In this document: one piece after another, positions 23,945 through 34,439 of the stretch
Layout of the letters: each line of letters begins with the position of its first letter
Numbering within the stretch: position 1 is the first letter of the stretch
NCBI GenBank assembly: GCA_014378715.1
Contig: JACMNE010000056.1
Location: 1-64,000 of the forward strand
Origin: Microbacteriaceae bacterium
Lineage (GTDB): Bacteria; Actinomycetota; Actinomycetes; Actinomycetales; Microbacteriaceae
Reading direction: 5' to 3'
Length of the DNA stretch: 64,000 nucleotides
Program-made: the position numbers and the translations under genes
Notes under the pieces: model-generated
What the model was told of the DNA's origin: nothing
The model's database searches: none
The model's input: only the letters and a program-made list of their open reading frames with translations

Positions 23945-26395
23945 ATGACCGCCCCGTCGCAAGAGAGCCACCGCACCTATCTCGACGTCGTCGACGGGTG
24001 GTGGCGGGCCGCGAACTACCTGTCGGTCGGCCAGATCTACCTGCTGGCCAATCCGCTGCTGCACCGGCCTCTCACGGTGGCCGACACCAAGCCCCGGCTG
24101 CTCGGGCACTGGGGCACCACCCCGGCCCTCAACTTCATCTGGGCGCACCTCAACAGGGTGATCATCAAGCGCGACCTCGACGTGGTCTACATCGCCGGAC
24201 CCGGCCACGGCGGCCCCGGGATCATCGCGAACGCCTGGCTCGACGGCACCTATTCCGAGCTCTACGCGGGGATCACCGACGACGAGGAGGGCATGCGCAA
24301 GCTGTTCCGCCAGTTCTCCTTCCCCGGCGGGATCCCCTCGCACGCCTCCCCGGAGACCCCCGGGTCGATCCACGAGGGCGGGGAGCTCGGCTACTCGGTC
24401 GTGCACGCCTACGGCGCGGCCCTCGACAACCCCGACCTCGTGCTGGCCTGCGTCGTCGGCGACGGGGAGGCCGAGACGGCGACCCTCGCCGCGAGCTGGC
24501 ACCTGAACAAGTTCCTCAACCCCGCCACCGACGGGGTGGTGCTGCCGATCCTCAACCTCAACGGCTACAAGATCGCGAACCCCTCCGTGCTCGCGCGCAT
24601 CCCCGAGGAGGAGCTCCTCGCGCTCTTCCACGGGTACGGCTACTCCCCGCGGATCGTCTCGGGCGGCTTCGACGGCGAGGACCACGCCGCCGTGCACGAG
24701 CGGTTCGCCGCGGTGCTCGACGGGGTGCTCGACGAGATCGCGGCAATCCGGGCGGCCGCCCGTAACGGCGGGAGCGACATCCGCCCTCTCTGGCCCATGA
24801 TCATCCTCAGGACCCCCAAGGGCTGGACCGGCCCGCGCTTCGTCGACGGCCTTCCGGTCGAGAACACCTGGCGCTCGCACCAGGTCCCGCTCGCGAGCGT
24901 GCGGGACACCCCGGAGCACCTCGCCCAGCTCGAGGAGTGGATGCTCAGCTACCGGCCGCGGGAGCTCTTCGACCGCGAGGGGCGGCCTGCGCAGGCCCCC
25001 GCCGCGAATCGCCCGGGCGGCGAGCGGCGGATGAGCGCCAATCCCCACGCCAACGGCGGGGTGCTGCTGCGCGACCTGGCCCTGCCGCCGCTGGGCGACC
25101 ATGCGGTCGACCTCGCTGACGGCCGTGGCGCCCTCGCCGAGCCCACCCGGGTGCTCGGGGGCTGGTTGCGCGACGTGATCTCGGCCAATCCCCTCAACTT
25201 CCGCATCTTCGGTCCCGACGAGACCGCGTCCAACCGGCTCTCCGACGTCTACGAGGTCACGGCGAAGGCCTGGCAGGGGCAGGTGCTGCCGACCGATGAG
25301 CACCTCGCGCACGAGGGGCGAGTCATCGAGATCCTGAGCGAGAACCTCACCCAGGGACTGCTCGAGGGCTACCTGCTCACCGGGCGGCATGGTCTGTTCA
25401 CCTCCTATGAGGCGTTCATCCACGTCGTCGACTCCATGTTCAACCAGTACGCGAAATGGCTGGAGTCGAGCGCGGAGGTGGACTGGCGACATCCACTCGC
25501 CTCATTCACCTACCTGCTGTCGTCGCATGTCTGGCGGCAGGACCACAACGGGTTCTCGCACCAGGACCCCGGGTTCCTCGACCACGTGGTGAACAAGCGG
25601 GCGAACATCGTGCGCGTCTACCTGCCGTTCGACGCGAACTCGCTGCTCGTGACCGGCGAGCACTGCCTCGCCTCGCGCGGCTACATCAACGTGATCGTGG
25701 CCGGCAAGCAGCCCACCGCGAGCCTGCTGTCGCTCGAGGAGGCGCGCTCGCATGGGCAGCGCGGCGTCGGCATCTGGGAGTGGGCCGGCACCGAGGTCGC
25801 CGGCCGCGAGCCCGACGTCGTCGTCGCCTGCGCAGGCGACGTGCCGACGGTCGAGGCGATGGCGGCCGTGCAGATCCTCCGCGCCGAGATCCCCACTCTG
25901 CGGGTGCGGTTCATCAACGTCGTCGACCTCATGCGGCTCCAGGACAGCACGGAGCACCCGCACGGGCTCACCGACGACGCCTTCGACGAGTTGTTCACCC
26001 GCGACAAGCCGGTGATCTTCGCCTTCCACGGCTACCCGTCGCTGGTGCATCAGCTGACCTACCGGCGCAGGAACCACGCCAACCTGCACGTGCGCGGCTA
26101 CAAGGAGCGCGGCACCACCACGACCCCGTTCGACATGCTGATGCTCAACGACCTCGACCGGTTCCGCCTGGTGATGGACGTCATCCGCCGTGTCCCTGCG
26201 CTCGGCGTGAGCTACGCGGCCCTGTCGCAGCGGATGGACGACGAGCGGATCGCGCACCGCGCGTACACCCGCGAGCACGGGGAGGACATGGCGGATGTCG
26301 CGGGCGTGCAGGGCCTGCCCTTCACCGCGCACGGCGGCGACGGGGCCGAGGCCGAGAGCCGGGACGCCGACAGCACCGGGGGCGACAATGTCTGA
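23945..26395 (+). CDS. xfp: Xylulose-5-phosphate/fructose-6-phosphate phosphoketolase
   Basis: An 816-residue thiamine-diphosphate enzyme that splits xylulose 5-phosphate or fructose 6-phosphate with phosphate to give acetyl phosphate. The family blocks are present: [61 protein letters not shown] with [11 protein letters not shown], then [10 protein letters not shown] and the C-terminal [20 protein letters not shown]. The length is normal; the last 30 residues are a Gly/Asp-rich tail. Downstream lie two terminator hairpins and the convergent acetate symporter actP. Acetyl phosphate, acetate exchange and phosphofructokinase (28724) suggest a local cluster of central carbon genes. Confidence 0.96.
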   Translation: MTAPSQESHRTYLDVVDGWWRAANYLSVGQIYLLANPLLHRPLTVADTKPRLLGHWGTTPALNFIWAHLNRVIIKRDLDVVYIAGPGHGGPGIIANAWLDGTYSELYAGITDDEEGMRKLFRQFSFPGGIPSHASPETPGSIHEGGELGYSVVHAYGAALDNPDLVLACVVGDGEAETATLAASWHLNKFLNPATDGVVLPILNLNGYKIANPSVLARIPEEELLALFHGYGYSPRIVSGGFDGEDHAAVHERFAAVLDGVLDEIAAIRAAARNGGSDIRPLWPMIILRTPKGWTGPRFVDGLPVENTWRSHQVPLASVRDTPEHLAQLEEWMLSYRPRELFDREGRPAQAPAANRPGGERRMSANPHANGGVLLRDLALPPLGDHAVDLADGRGALAEPTRVLGGWLRDVISANPLNFRIFGPDETASNRLSDVYEVTAKAWQGQVLPTDEHLAHEGRVIEILSENLTQGLLEGYLLTGRHGLFTSYEAFIHVVDSMFNQYAKWLESSAEVDWRHPLASFTYLLSSHVWRQDHNGFSHQDPGFLDHVVNKRANIVRVYLPFDANSLLVTGEHCLASRGYINVIVAGKQPTASLLSLEEARSHGQRGVGIWEWAGTEVAGREPDVVVACAGDVPTVEAMAAVQILRAEIPTLRVRFINVVDLMRLQDSTEHPHGLTDDAFDELFTRDKPVIFAFHGYPSLVHQLTYRRRNHANLHVRGYKERGTTTTPFDMLMLNDLDRFRLVMDVIRRVPALGVSYAALSQRMDDERIAHRAYTREHGEDMADVAGVQGLPFTAHGGDGAEAESRDADSTGGDNV

Positions 26396-26431
26396 CCCGC
26401 CGCCGGGAAGCGGCCCTCCGGGCGCACGACA

Positions 26432-26460
26432 GCCCCGCCCCCGGGGGACGGGAGCGGGGC
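26432..26460 (+). terminator. GC-rich hairpin downstream of xfp
   Basis: GCCCCGC (26432-26438) pairs with GCGGGGC (26454-26460). There is no T-run, as in many high-GC actinobacterial terminators. It precedes a second hairpin that has one. Confidence 0.5.
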
Positions 26461-26476
26461 CGAGGTAGGGGGTGGG

Positions 26477-26500
26477 CGGAGCTACTGGTGCTCCGTCTTT
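26477..26500. terminator. Intrinsic terminator between convergent xfp and actP
   Basis: CGGAGC (26477-26482) and GCTCCG (26490-26495) form a stem with a seven-base loop, followed by TCTTTTT. It is oriented to stop xfp transcription and lies against the actP stop codon (TAA, 26501-26503). Confidence 0.75.
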
Positions 26501-28123
26501 TTAGTGCTCCGTCGCCTTCTCGGCGCCGTGACCCGTGAGGGACCGAACCTTCATCTCGGCGGCGATACGCGGGTCCTCCTTGCGGGTCGAGGTGACCGAT
26601 CCGAGCCAGCCGAGGAAGAACCCGAACGGGATCGAGACGATGCCGGGGTTGTTCAGCGGGAACCAGGAGAAGTCCACTCCCTCGCCGAACACCGAGGTCG
26701 GTGTGCCGGAGAAGACCGGGGAGAACACGATCAGCAGGATCGTCAGGCCGAGTCCGCCGTACATGCTCCAGACGGCTCCGCGGGTGGTGAAGCCCTTCCA
26801 GAACAGGGAGTACAGGATCGTCGGCAGGTTCGAGCTGGCGGCGACCGCGAAGGCCAGGGCCACGAGGAACGCGATGTTCTGCCCCTGCACTCCGATGCCA
26901 CCGGCGATCGCGAGCAGCCCGATGACGACGACCGTGCGACGGGCGACCCTGACCTCGCCGTCGGCGTCGACCTCGCCCTTCTTGATCACGTTCGCGTAGA
27001 TGTCGTGCGCGAACGAGGCAGCGGCGGTGATCGTGAGTCCCGCGACGACCGCGAGAATCGTAGCGAACGCGACCGCGGAGATGATGCCCATGAGCACCGG
27101 TCCCCCGAGCGCGAGCGCCAGGAGGGGGGCCGCCGAGTTGACCCCGCCCGGGGCGGCGCGGATGATCTCCGGTCCGACGAGAGCGGCGGCGCCGTAACCG
27201 AGGATGAGCGTAAACAGGTAGAACACGCCGATCAGCCAGATGGCCCAGACCACTGAGCGACGCGCCTCACGCGCGGTCGGCACCGTGTAGAAGCGCATCA
27301 GCACGTGGGGCAGGCCGGCGGTCCCGAGCACGAGGGCGATCGCCAGGGAGATGAAGTCGAGCGGATTACCGCCGTACTGCAACCCCGGCGTGAGGATCGC
27401 GGAGGCCGGCACCGAGGTGGACGCCTCCACGGCGCGGTCGAGGATGGCCGAGAAGTTGAAGCCATTGATTGCGAGCACCCAGACCGACATGACTGCGGCG
27501 CCGGTGATGAGCAGCACCGCCTTGACGATCTGAACCCAGGTGGTGCCTTTCATTCCTCCGACCAGAACGTAGACGATCATCAGGATGCCCACGACCGCCA
27601 CCACGATCGACTGGCCGAAGCGATCGGTGATGCCGAGTAGCAGGGCGACGAGTCCGCCGGCGCCCGCCATCTGGGCGAGCAGGTAGAAGAGACAGACCGC
27701 CAGGGTCGTCGTTGCCGCGGCCATGCGTACCGGGCGCTGCTTGAGGCGGAAGGACAGCACGTCGGCCATCGTGAACTTGCCGGTGTTGCGCATGAGCTCG
27801 GCCACGAGGAGCAGGGCGACGAGCCAGGCGACGAGGAATCCGATGGAGTAGAGGAAGCCGTCGTAGCCGTTCACGGCGATGGCGCCGACGATCCCGAGGA
27901 AGGAGGCGGCGGAGAGGTAGTCCCCGGCGATGGCGAAGCCGTTCTGTGGTCCGGTGAAGGAGCGTCCGCCTGCGTAGTAGTCATTGGCGGTCTTGTTGTT
28001 CCTGCCGGAGCGGATGACGATGATCATCGTCAGGACCACGAAGGCGAGGAAGATCGACATGTTGAGGAGGGGGTTGTTCCCCTCGAGGGCCGCGGGAGCG
28101 GCCTTGATGAATCCAGCGATCAC
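26501..28123 (-). CDS. actP: Cation/acetate symporter
   Basis: A 540-residue sodium:solute symporter (SSS family) with about 13 membrane helices, of the ActP branch that takes up acetate and other short acids. Typical blocks are NDYYAGGRSFTGPQNGFAIAGD, SAASFLGIVGAIAVNGYDGF, TLAVCLFYLLAQMAGAGG and AGLPHVLMRFYTVPTAREAR. The C-terminal tail is charged (STRKEDPRIAAEMKVRSLTG). The start is GTG 28123, which overlaps the stop of the DUF485 gene (GTGA); the longer frame is only read-through of that gene. The DUF485-actP pair is the conserved yjcH-actP arrangement. Confidence 0.93.
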   Translation of the reverse strand: MIAGFIKAAPAALEGNNPLLNMSIFLAFVVLTMIIVIRSGRNNKTANDYYAGGRSFTGPQNGFAIAGDYLSAASFLGIVGAIAVNGYDGFLYSIGFLVAWLVALLLVAELMRNTGKFTMADVLSFRLKQRPVRMAAATTTLAVCLFYLLAQMAGAGGLVALLLGITDRFGQSIVVAVVGILMIVYVLVGGMKGTTWVQIVKAVLLITGAAVMSVWVLAINGFNFSAILDRAVEASTSVPASAILTPGLQYGGNPLDFISLAIALVLGTAGLPHVLMRFYTVPTAREARRSVVWAIWLIGVFYLFTLILGYGAAALVGPEIIRAAPGGVNSAAPLLALALGGPVLMGIISAVAFATILAVVAGLTITAAASFAHDIYANVIKKGEVDADGEVRVARRTVVVIGLLAIAGGIGVQGQNIAFLVALAFAVAASSNLPTILYSLFWKGFTTRGAVWSMYGGLGLTILLIVFSPVFSGTPTSVFGEGVDFSWFPLNNPGIVSIPFGFFLGWLGSVTSTRKEDPRIAAEMKVRSLTGHGAEKATEH

Positions 28124-28467
28124 TGGGCGTCCTGCCCTTCGAGGTGGCTGCGCAGATCGGCGCCGAGCGGGTCGAGGCGGCGGTTCGCGAACGACACGTA
28201 CCACATGGTGATTCCGAAGGTCGTGACGAATTGGCCGAGGCCCAGGACGATGCCGAGGTTGATGTTGCCGAGCACCTTGATCGCCATGAAATCGGGGGCG
28301 TAGGCGGCGGTGAGGACGAAGGCGAAGTACCAGATCAGGAATCCGGCCGCGATCGGCATCACGAAGTTGTGATGACTGCGTTTGAGCTGTTGGAACTCGG
28401 GGGACTTCTCGACGGCCTCGTAGTCGATCTTCGAGGCGGCGGGTGGATCGGGGACGTGAACACTCAT
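28120..28467 (-). CDS. DUF485 membrane protein, ActP partner (YjcH-like)
   Basis: A 115-residue protein with two membrane helices (PIAAGFLIWYFAFVLTAAYA and the later NLGIVLGLGQFVTTFGITMW) and the DUF485 motif SPEFQQLKRSHHNFVMPIA. Genes of this family nearly always precede actP, as here, with a GTGA overlap. The role is presumed auxiliary to acetate transport. AGGAAG lies upstream of ATG 28467. Confidence 0.9.
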   Translation of the reverse strand: MSVHVPDPPAASKIDYEAVEKSPEFQQLKRSHHNFVMPIAAGFLIWYFAFVLTAAYAPDFMAIKVLGNINLGIVLGLGQFVTTFGITMWYVSFANRRLDPLGADLRSHLEGQDAQ

Positions 28468-28521
28468 GAGGCTTCCTTGTCTCTGGTGGTACGTGACCGC
28501 ACAGCTCGGCGGGACCGGTCG

Positions 28522-28598
28522 CCTGTGTATGCAGAAATCGGAATTATCCTGTCACGCCCTCGGCGGATTCGCAATACGGACCGTTCTATGTATACAGG
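28522..28598. promoter_or_regulatory. Imperfect inverted repeat in the actP-pfk divergent spacer
   Basis: CCTGTGTATGCAGAA (28522-28536) and TTCTATGTATACAGG (28584-28598) match as inverted repeats at 11 of 15 positions, 47 bp apart. Between them, on the minus strand, GGATAATT (28541-28548) resembles a -10 box for the DUF485-actP operon. The pair could be two sites for a carbon-control regulator; none can be named from the sequence. Confidence 0.35.
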
Positions 28599-28723
28599 GG
28601 TCCCTGCGTTGGCCGGGTCGCGGCAGCCCCACATCCGCTGCCCTGCGGGGGATCGGGTGGCACCGCCGACGCAGGGGGGCGCGGGGATTAGCGCGGGGCG
28701 CGCGCGACCACGATGATGGTGAC

Positions 28724-29749
28724 ATGAGCATCGGAATCCTCACCAGCGGCGGCGACTGCCCCGGCCTCAATGCGGTCATCCGCGGCGCCGTTCTCAAGGG
28801 GACGCAGATCTACAACCAGGAGTTCGTGGGCTTCCGCGGCGGCTGGCGCGGGGTCGTCGAGGGCGACATCATGCCGCTCGAGCGCAAGGACATCCAGGGC
28901 ATCTCGAAGCAGGGCGGCACCATTCTCGGCACGTCGCGCACGAACCCCTTCGAGGGAGACGGCGGCGCGGACCGGGTGCGCGACAACATGGCGCGGCTCG
29001 GGGTCGACTCGCTGATCGCGATCGGCGGGGAGGGCACGCTGGCAGCGGCCAAGCGGCTGACGGACGCCGGCATCAAGATCGTGGGGGTGCCGAAGACGGT
29101 CGACAACGACCTCTCGGCCACCGACTACACCTTCGGGTTCGACACGGCCGTGCAGATCGCGACCGATGCCATGGACCGACTGCGCACCACGGGCGATTCG
29201 CACGGGCGCTGCATGGTCGCCGAGGTCATGGGTCGGCACGTCGGCTGGATCGCTCTGCACTCCGGCATGGCGGCCGGCGCGCACGTGATCCTGATCCCCG
29301 AGCAGAAGACCACCCTCGACCAGATCTGCGCGTGGGTGCAGTCGGTCAAGGACCGCGGGCGCGCGCCGCTCGTCGTCGTCGCGGAGGGCTTCCACCTCGA
29401 CTCGATGGACGACGCGCACTCCGAGCGTGGCCTCGACGCCTTCGGGCGCCCCCGCCTCGGGGGCATCGGCGAGCTGCTCGCGCCGATCATCGAGGAGCGC
29501 ACTGGGCTCGAGACGAGGGCGACAACGCTCGGCCACATCCAGCGCGGCGGCACCCCCAGCTCGTTCGACCGGGTGCTCGCGACTCGCTACGGCATGGCCG
29601 CCGTCGACTCGGTCATCCACGGACGCTGGGGCCGGATGGTGTCGCTCAGCGGCACATCCATCACCCACGTCGCCTTCGAGGATGCCCTCGGCAAGCTCAA
29701 CACGGTGCCGCAGGCCCGCTACGACGAGGCCGCGATCCTCTTCGGCTAG
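28724..29749 (+). CDS. pfkA: 6-phosphofructokinase
   Basis: A 341-residue glycolytic kinase that phosphorylates fructose 6-phosphate. Key blocks are GILTSGGDCPGLNAVIRG, IAIGGEGTLAAAKRL, VPKTVDNDLSATDYTFGFDT, MGRHVGWIALHSG and TTLGHIQRGGTPSSFDR. The GGEGT motif has glycine where pyrophosphate-dependent enzymes have aspartate, while PKTVDND carries the lysine typical of actinobacterial group III; together this predicts ATP as phosphoryl donor. ATG 28724 follows GATGAT by six bases, possibly leaderless. The gene is divergent from DUF485-actP across a 256-bp regulated spacer. Confidence 0.94.
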   Translation: MSIGILTSGGDCPGLNAVIRGAVLKGTQIYNQEFVGFRGGWRGVVEGDIMPLERKDIQGISKQGGTILGTSRTNPFEGDGGADRVRDNMARLGVDSLIAIGGEGTLAAAKRLTDAGIKIVGVPKTVDNDLSATDYTFGFDTAVQIATDAMDRLRTTGDSHGRCMVAEVMGRHVGWIALHSGMAAGAHVILIPEQKTTLDQICAWVQSVKDRGRAPLVVVAEGFHLDSMDDAHSERGLDAFGRPRLGGIGELLAPIIEERTGLETRATTLGHIQRGGTPSSFDRVLATRYGMAAVDSVIHGRWGRMVSLSGTSITHVAFEDALGKLNTVPQARYDEAAILFG

Positions 29750-29773
29750 CCCGGGGGCTGAGGCGATGGCAGG

Positions 29774-30187
29774 ATGGCGGCCATGGATCAGCTGCTACTC
29801 GTCGCCGGATGTGCGCTCGCGACGCTCGCCGGCGCCATCCACATCTACATCTTCGTGCTCGAGACCGTGCTCTGGCGGCGGCCGGCGACCTGGCGGGTGT
29901 TCGGGCTGCGCAGCCAGGCCGACGCCGACACGACCAGCGACCTCGCGTTCAACCAGGGCTTCTACAACCTGTTCCTCGCGGCGGGCGCCTTCGTCGGGGT
30001 GGCCATCGTCGGCGTGATCGAGCCGGCCGGGGTGGCCCTGGTGCTCGCGTCGATGGCGAGCATGCTCCTCGCCTCCGTCGTGCTGATCTCGACCTCGAAG
30101 CGGATGCTGCGGGCCGCCGCCATCCAGGGGGCGCTCCCCCTCGTGGCCATCGCGCTGGTCCTCTCCGCGCTGGCCACGAGGTCCTGA
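29774..30187 (+). CDS. DUF1304 membrane protein
   Basis: A 137-residue protein with four hydrophobic helices. The DUF1304 pattern is LAGAIHIYIFVLETVLW with RVFGL and AFNQGFYNLFLAAGAF. Function unknown. ATG 29774 is taken; ATG 29783 is equally possible and has CAGGAT seven bases upstream. It lies 24 bp after pfkA and ends two bases from the convergent hemL stop, with no terminator visible between them. Confidence 0.85.
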   Translation: MAAMDQLLLVAGCALATLAGAIHIYIFVLETVLWRRPATWRVFGLRSQADADTTSDLAFNQGFYNLFLAAGAFVGVAIVGVIEPAGVALVLASMASMLLASVVLISTSKRMLRAAAIQGALPLVAIALVLSALATRS

Positions 30188-30188
30188 G

Positions 30189-31523
30189 TCAGGGGCGGAT
30201 CGCGGCGGCAGCGGCCGCCGCCGCAGCGGGGAGCGCGGCGAGGATGTGGGAGACGGCCGCGTCGTCGTGCGCCGCGGTGACGAACCACGACTCGAAGACC
30301 GACGGCGGAAGCGAGACACCCGCCGAGAGCATCGCGTGGAAGAACGGCGGGTAGCGGAACGACTCCTGCGCCTTCACCTGCACGTAGTCGCGGGGAGACT
30401 CGGCCGTGAAGGAGAACGAGAACAGGTTGCCGGCGCGCTGCACGCTGTGCACCACCCCCTCCTTCGAGAGAGCGGATGACACGGCGGCAGAGATCTCGGA
30501 CGCGACGGCATCGAGCCGCGCATAGACCGCCGCGTCGGCGAGCCGCAGCGTCGCGATACCGGCGGCCACGGCCACCGGATTGCCGCTGAGGGTGCCGGCC
30601 TGGTACACGGGTCCGAGGGGAGCGAGATAGTTCATGACGTCGGCGCGGCCGCCGAGCCCGGCGAGCGGCATGCCGCCGCCGATGACCTTGCCGAACGCGA
30701 TGAGGTCGGGCGTCCAGCCCTCGCCGTCCGGGACGACGCCGGCGGCCTCGAGCCCCCACCAGCCGGCCGGGCCGACCCGGAAGCCGGTGAGCACCTCGTC
30801 GAGGATGAGCAGCGCGCCCGCGGCCACGGCGATGCGGGACAGCTCCCGGTTGAACCCGGGATCGGGCACGACGACGCCCATGTTCGCCGGCGCCGCCTCG
30901 ACGATGATCGCCGCGATGTTCGCGCCGTGCTCGTCGAAGACCGCCCGCACGGCGTCGAGATCGTTGTACGGCAGCACGAGCGTCTGGGCGGCGGTCGCCG
31001 CGGTGACCCCGGCCGATCCTGGCAGCGACAGCGTCGCAAGCCCTGACCCGGCCTCGGCGAGGAGCGCGTCGGAGTGCCCGTGATAGTGCCCGGCGAACTT
31101 GACGAGCAGCTCCCGCCCGGTGAATCCGCGGGCCAGCCGGATCGCCGTCATGGTCGCCTCGGTGCCGGTGGAGACGAGCCTCAGCCGCTCGACGGGGGCA
31201 GCCGCTCCGACCGAGATCCGCCCGCGCACTAGCTCGGCGAGCTCGGTCTCGGCCGGCGTCGACGCCCCGAACGACAGCCCCCTGGCGGCCGCCTCCTGCA
31301 CTGCCTCAACGACGAGCGGATGTGCGTGGCCGAGGATCGCCGGACCCCACGAGCACACGAGGTCCACGTACTCGCGCCCCTCCGCGTCTGTGATGTGGGG
31401 GCCCGTCGCCGACACCATGAACCGCGGGGTGCCGCCGACCGACCCGAAGGCGCGCACCGGCGAGTTCACCCCGCCGGGGATCGAGTTCTTGGCCTGGGTG
31501 AAGTACTGCTCGTTGGTGCGCAT
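30189..31523 (-). CDS. hemL: Glutamate-1-semialdehyde 2,1-aminomutase
   Basis: A 444-residue PLP enzyme that turns glutamate 1-semialdehyde into 5-aminolevulinate, the second step of haem synthesis by the C5 route. The motifs are [45 protein letters not shown] and the PLP lysine in [14 protein letters not shown] (about residue 277). An Ala-rich tail ends the protein. It is the last gene of the minus-strand haem run, 80 bp after hemB; a run of GAGGTGCTG repeats (about 31543-31570) lies in that gap. Confidence 0.96.
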   Translation of the reverse strand: MRTNEQYFTQAKNSIPGGVNSPVRAFGSVGGTPRFMVSATGPHITDAEGREYVDLVCSWGPAILGHAHPLVVEAVQEAAARGLSFGASTPAETELAELVRGRISVGAAAPVERLRLVSTGTEATMTAIRLARGFTGRELLVKFAGHYHGHSDALLAEAGSGLATLSLPGSAGVTAATAAQTLVLPYNDLDAVRAVFDEHGANIAAIIVEAAPANMGVVVPDPGFNRELSRIAVAAGALLILDEVLTGFRVGPAGWWGLEAAGVVPDGEGWTPDLIAFGKVIGGGMPLAGLGGRADVMNYLAPLGPVYQAGTLSGNPVAVAAGIATLRLADAAVYARLDAVASEISAAVSSALSKEGVVHSVQRAGNLFSFSFTAESPRDYVQVKAQESFRYPPFFHAMLSAGVSLPPSVFESWFVTAAHDDAAVSHILAALPAAAAAAAAAIRP

Positions 31524-31603
31524 GGAATCCGTTTCGGTGCGGGTGGTGCTGGAGGTGCTGGAGGTGCTGGGCGTCAGGTGACGCAGGTAGGAGGATGCCG
31601 GGA

Positions 31604-32587
31604 TCAGCGCAGCCAGTGCGCGAGCTCGACGGCCCAGTAGGTCAGCACGGCGTCCGCGCCGGCCCGCCGGATCGAGACGACGGACTCCTCGATGGCGCGA
31701 CGGCGGTCGATCCAGCCGTTCGCCGCGGCGGCCTCGATCATGGCGTACTCGCCGGAGACCTGATATGCCCAGACGGGAATATGGCTGCTGGCCGCGACAT
31801 CCGCCAGCACATCGAGGTAGCTCATGGCGGGCTTCACCATCACGATGTCGGCACCCTCTGCGGCGTCGAGGATCGCCTCGCGACGCCCCTCGCGCGCATT
31901 GGCCGGGTCGAGCTGGTAGCTGCGTCGGTCGCCGGTGAGGGTCGACTGCACCGCCTCGCGGAAGGGACCATAGAAGGCGGAGGCGTACTTGGCCGAGTAG
32001 GCGAGCACAGCGGTGTCGGTGTATCCGGAGCTGTCGAGCACGTCGCGCACGGCGGCGACCTGGCCGTCCATCATGCCGCTCAGTCCGAGCAACTGCGAGC
32101 CGGCCTCGGCCTGGGCGATGGCCATGTCACGGTAGCGGAGGAGCGTGGCGTCGTTGTCGACCGCGCCGTGCGCGTCGAGCACGCCGCAGTGGCCGTGGTC
32201 GGTGAACTCGTCGAGGCACAGGTCGGTCTGCACGACGAGCGCGTCGCCGACCTCCCGGGCCGCGAGCCGGGTGGCGACGTTGAGGATGCCGTCGGGGTCG
32301 GTGGCGCCCGTGCCGGTGGCGTCGCGCAGCTCGGGAACGCCGAAGAGCATCACCCCGCCGACACCGGCCTCCGCCGCACCGTTCAGCGCGCGCCGGAAGG
32401 AGTCGAGGGAGTGCTGCACGACCCCGGGCATCGAGCCAATCGGCACCGGCTCGGCCGACCCGTCGCGCACGAACATCGGCAGCACCAGCTGGGCGGGGGG
32501 CACCCGCGTCTCGGAGACGAGCCGGCGCATGGCCGGTCCCGTGCGCAGACGACGGGGGCGGATGTCGGGAGCCAGCGCACCGCTCAT
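31604..32587 (-). CDS. hemB: Delta-aminolevulinic acid dehydratase (porphobilinogen synthase)
   Basis: A 327-residue enzyme that joins two 5-aminolevulinates into porphobilinogen. The Schiff-base lysines lie in [15 protein letters not shown] and [11 protein letters not shown]. The metal loop is [14 protein letters not shown]: the middle cysteine of the zinc type (CLCEYTDHGHCG) is aspartate, the usual actinobacterial mixed form. ATG 32587 overlaps the hemD stop (ATGA, 32584-32587). Confidence 0.96.
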   Translation of the reverse strand: MSGALAPDIRPRRLRTGPAMRRLVSETRVPPAQLVLPMFVRDGSAEPVPIGSMPGVVQHSLDSFRRALNGAAEAGVGGVMLFGVPELRDATGTGATDPDGILNVATRLAAREVGDALVVQTDLCLDEFTDHGHCGVLDAHGAVDNDATLLRYRDMAIAQAEAGSQLLGLSGMMDGQVAAVRDVLDSSGYTDTAVLAYSAKYASAFYGPFREAVQSTLTGDRRSYQLDPANAREGRREAILDAAEGADIVMVKPAMSYLDVLADVAASSHIPVWAYQVSGEYAMIEAAAANGWIDRRRAIEESVVSIRRAGADAVLTYWAVELAHWLR

Positions 32588-33474
32588 GGGGTCTCCTCAG
32601 TCCGGGGTGCCCCGGGGGCCGTTGGCACGGCGGACTGCGCCGCCGCTACCCGCCTGGATGGCAGCGGAACGTGGTCGAGCAGTGCTCCGCCGTCGTGGCG
32701 GTCCGCGTCGCGGAGCTCCATGGCGTAGTCGACGAGTCCCTCGATGAGCGACTCGGCCGAGCGGCTCTCGGCGATGATGTGCACGGCGAGGCCGGCGGCC
32801 CTCGCGTCGAAGGCGGTGCGCGGTCCGATGCAGACGACGATGGTCTCCGGAGGCAGGGGCGCGAGCTGCGCGGCCACCTGGCGGGCGATGCTGCCCGAGG
32901 TGACCAGGATCGCGCGGATGCGGCCCGACGCGACTTCCGCTGCCGTCGTCTCGGCGACGCGCACGCCGATGGTGCGGTAGGCGACGACGAAGTCCACGTC
33001 GAAGCCGAGCGAGGTGAGGCCGGCGACGAGTGTCGGCTCGGCGATCTCGGACTGCGGGACGAGCACCCGGCCGCCGGCAACGACCCGGGGCCATTCGCGC
33101 ACGAGCCCGCGCGCGGAGTTGTCCCCCTCCGGTACGAAGTCCACCGTGTAGCCGGCGAGGAGCAGGGCGGCAGCGGTGGTCTCGCCGACCGCGGCGATCT
33201 TCGTGCCGGAGGGCACCTTCGTGCGGTGGCTCACGAGAACGTCGACGGTGGTGGCACTCGTGACGACGAGCCATTCGAACTCACCGGTCTCGAGCTCGTG
33301 CAGCGAGTCGGCGAGGGTCGACGGGTCCTCGGTGCTGGCGAAGTTGATCAGCGGCGCGATGACCGGGATCGCCGAGTGCGCGCGCAGGGCGGCGGCGACG
33401 CCGTCCCCCCACTTCCCGCCGCGCGGGACGAGGACCCGCCAGCCTTCGAGTGCCTTGCGTCTACGGGGACTCAT
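32584..33474 (-). CDS. hemD: Uroporphyrinogen-III synthase
   Basis: A 296-residue enzyme that closes and inverts ring D of hydroxymethylbilane. The two-lobed HemD fold is suggested by [45 protein letters not shown] and [16 protein letters not shown] with [16 protein letters not shown] 40-residue non-conserved tail ends TEETP. The gene overlaps hemC upstream and hemB downstream by ATGA. HemD proteins are divergent, so position between hemC and hemB is strong support. Confidence 0.93.
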   Translation of the reverse strand: MSPRRRKALEGWRVLVPRGGKWGDGVAAALRAHSAIPVIAPLINFASTEDPSTLADSLHELETGEFEWLVVTSATTVDVLVSHRTKVPSGTKIAAVGETTAAALLLAGYTVDFVPEGDNSARGLVREWPRVVAGGRVLVPQSEIAEPTLVAGLTSLGFDVDFVVAYRTIGVRVAETTAAEVASGRIRAILVTSGSIARQVAAQLAPLPPETIVVCIGPRTAFDARAAGLAVHIIAESRSAESLIEGLVDYAMELRDADRHDGGALLDHVPLPSRRVAAAQSAVPTAPGAPRTEETP

Positions 33475-34439
33475 CCGATCGATCCGGTGGGTACGAGGTC
33501 GGCCGCTCCCAGTGAGAGCAGTTCGCGGGCGACGTTCGCTGCGACCGTCTCGGCCGGGGTGGGATCGTCGGCGACGTAGAGCGCGTGCGACGACGTGATC
33601 TGGTGGGTGCCGTCCGGCCGGTAGACCCGGGCCGAGAGGAAGATGAGCCCGTCGTCGACGAGCGCGTGCGCGCCGATCGGGGCGGCGCAGCCGGCCTCGA
33701 GGAGGCGCAGCACTTCGCGCTCGGCGGTCACGTTGAGCTTCGTGGGGCGGTGGTCGATCGAGGCGACCGCGCGCACGATGACGGGGTCGGAGGCAGCGCG
33801 GATCTCCACGGCCAGGGAGCCCTGGCCCGGGGCGGTCGGCCAGCCGTCGAGCCCGCAGTACTCGGTGACGACCTCGAGGCGGCCGAGCCGTTCAAGGCCG
33901 GCCGCGGCAAGCACCACGGCGTCGAGCTCGCCCGATGTGACCTTGCCGAGGCGGGTGTCGACGTTGCCGCGGATGTCGACGACCTCGATATCGGGCCGAC
34001 GCGCGCGCAGCTGGGCGGCGCGCCGCGGCGATCCGGTGCCCACGCGAGCGCCCTCCGGCAGGGTGTCGAGGGTCATCCCGTCGCGGGCGCACAGGGCGTC
34101 CCTGGCGTCCGCCCTCTTCGGGGTCGCGGCGATGACGAGGCCGTCGGCCGGTGCGGTGGGCAGATCCTTGAGGGAGTGCACAACCACGTCGCAGCGCCCG
34201 TCGAGCAGGGCCTCGCGCAGGCCGATCGCGAACACGCCGGTGCCGCCGAGGGAGGAGAGCGGCTTCGTGGACCGATCTCCCTCCGTCGTCACCGGCACAA
34301 GCTCGACCGGCAGGCCGGACGATTTGGCGAGGGCGTCGGCCACGGTCTGGCTCTGCGCCATCGCCAGCGAGCTCGCGCGCGTGCCCACCCTGATGACCGA
34401 GAGGACCCCGGTCGCGCCGGTCGCCGCGACCGTCGTCAC
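33471..34439 (-). CDS. hemC: Hydroxymethylbilane synthase (porphobilinogen deaminase)
   Basis: A 322-residue enzyme that polymerises four porphobilinogens. Blocks include VIRVGTRASSLAMAQSQTVA, VHSLKDLPTAPADGLVIAA, GTGSPRRAAQL and IRGNVDTRLGKV. The cysteine that holds the dipyrromethane cofactor is in RLLEAGCAAPIGAHA (about 249). The start is GTG 34439, overlapping the cpfC stop (GTGA); the longer frame is antisense reading of that gene. Confidence 0.95.
   Translation of the reverse strand: MTTVAATGATGVLSVIRVGTRASSLAMAQSQTVADALAKSSGLPVELVPVTTEGDRSTKPLSSLGGTGVFAIGLREALLDGRCDVVVHSLKDLPTAPADGLVIAATPKRADARDALCARDGMTLDTLPEGARVGTGSPRRAAQLRARRPDIEVVDIRGNVDTRLGKVTSGELDAVVLAAAGLERLGRLEVVTEYCGLDGWPTAPGQGSLAVEIRAASDPVIVRAVASIDHRPTKLNVTAEREVLRLLEAGCAAPIGAHALVDDGLIFLSARVYRPDGTHQITSSHALYVADDPTPAETVAANVARELLSLGAADLVPTGSIG

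Noticed and set aside
28724-29749. Pyrophosphate-dependent phosphofructokinase
   Set aside because: The GGEGT motif has glycine at the donor-determining position instead of the aspartate of pyrophosphate enzymes.
31543-31570. 9-bp GAGGTGCTG repeats upstream of hemL as a regulatory element
   Set aside because: Only about three imperfect units, in a short gap inside an operon, without symmetry; likely a neutral slippage tract.
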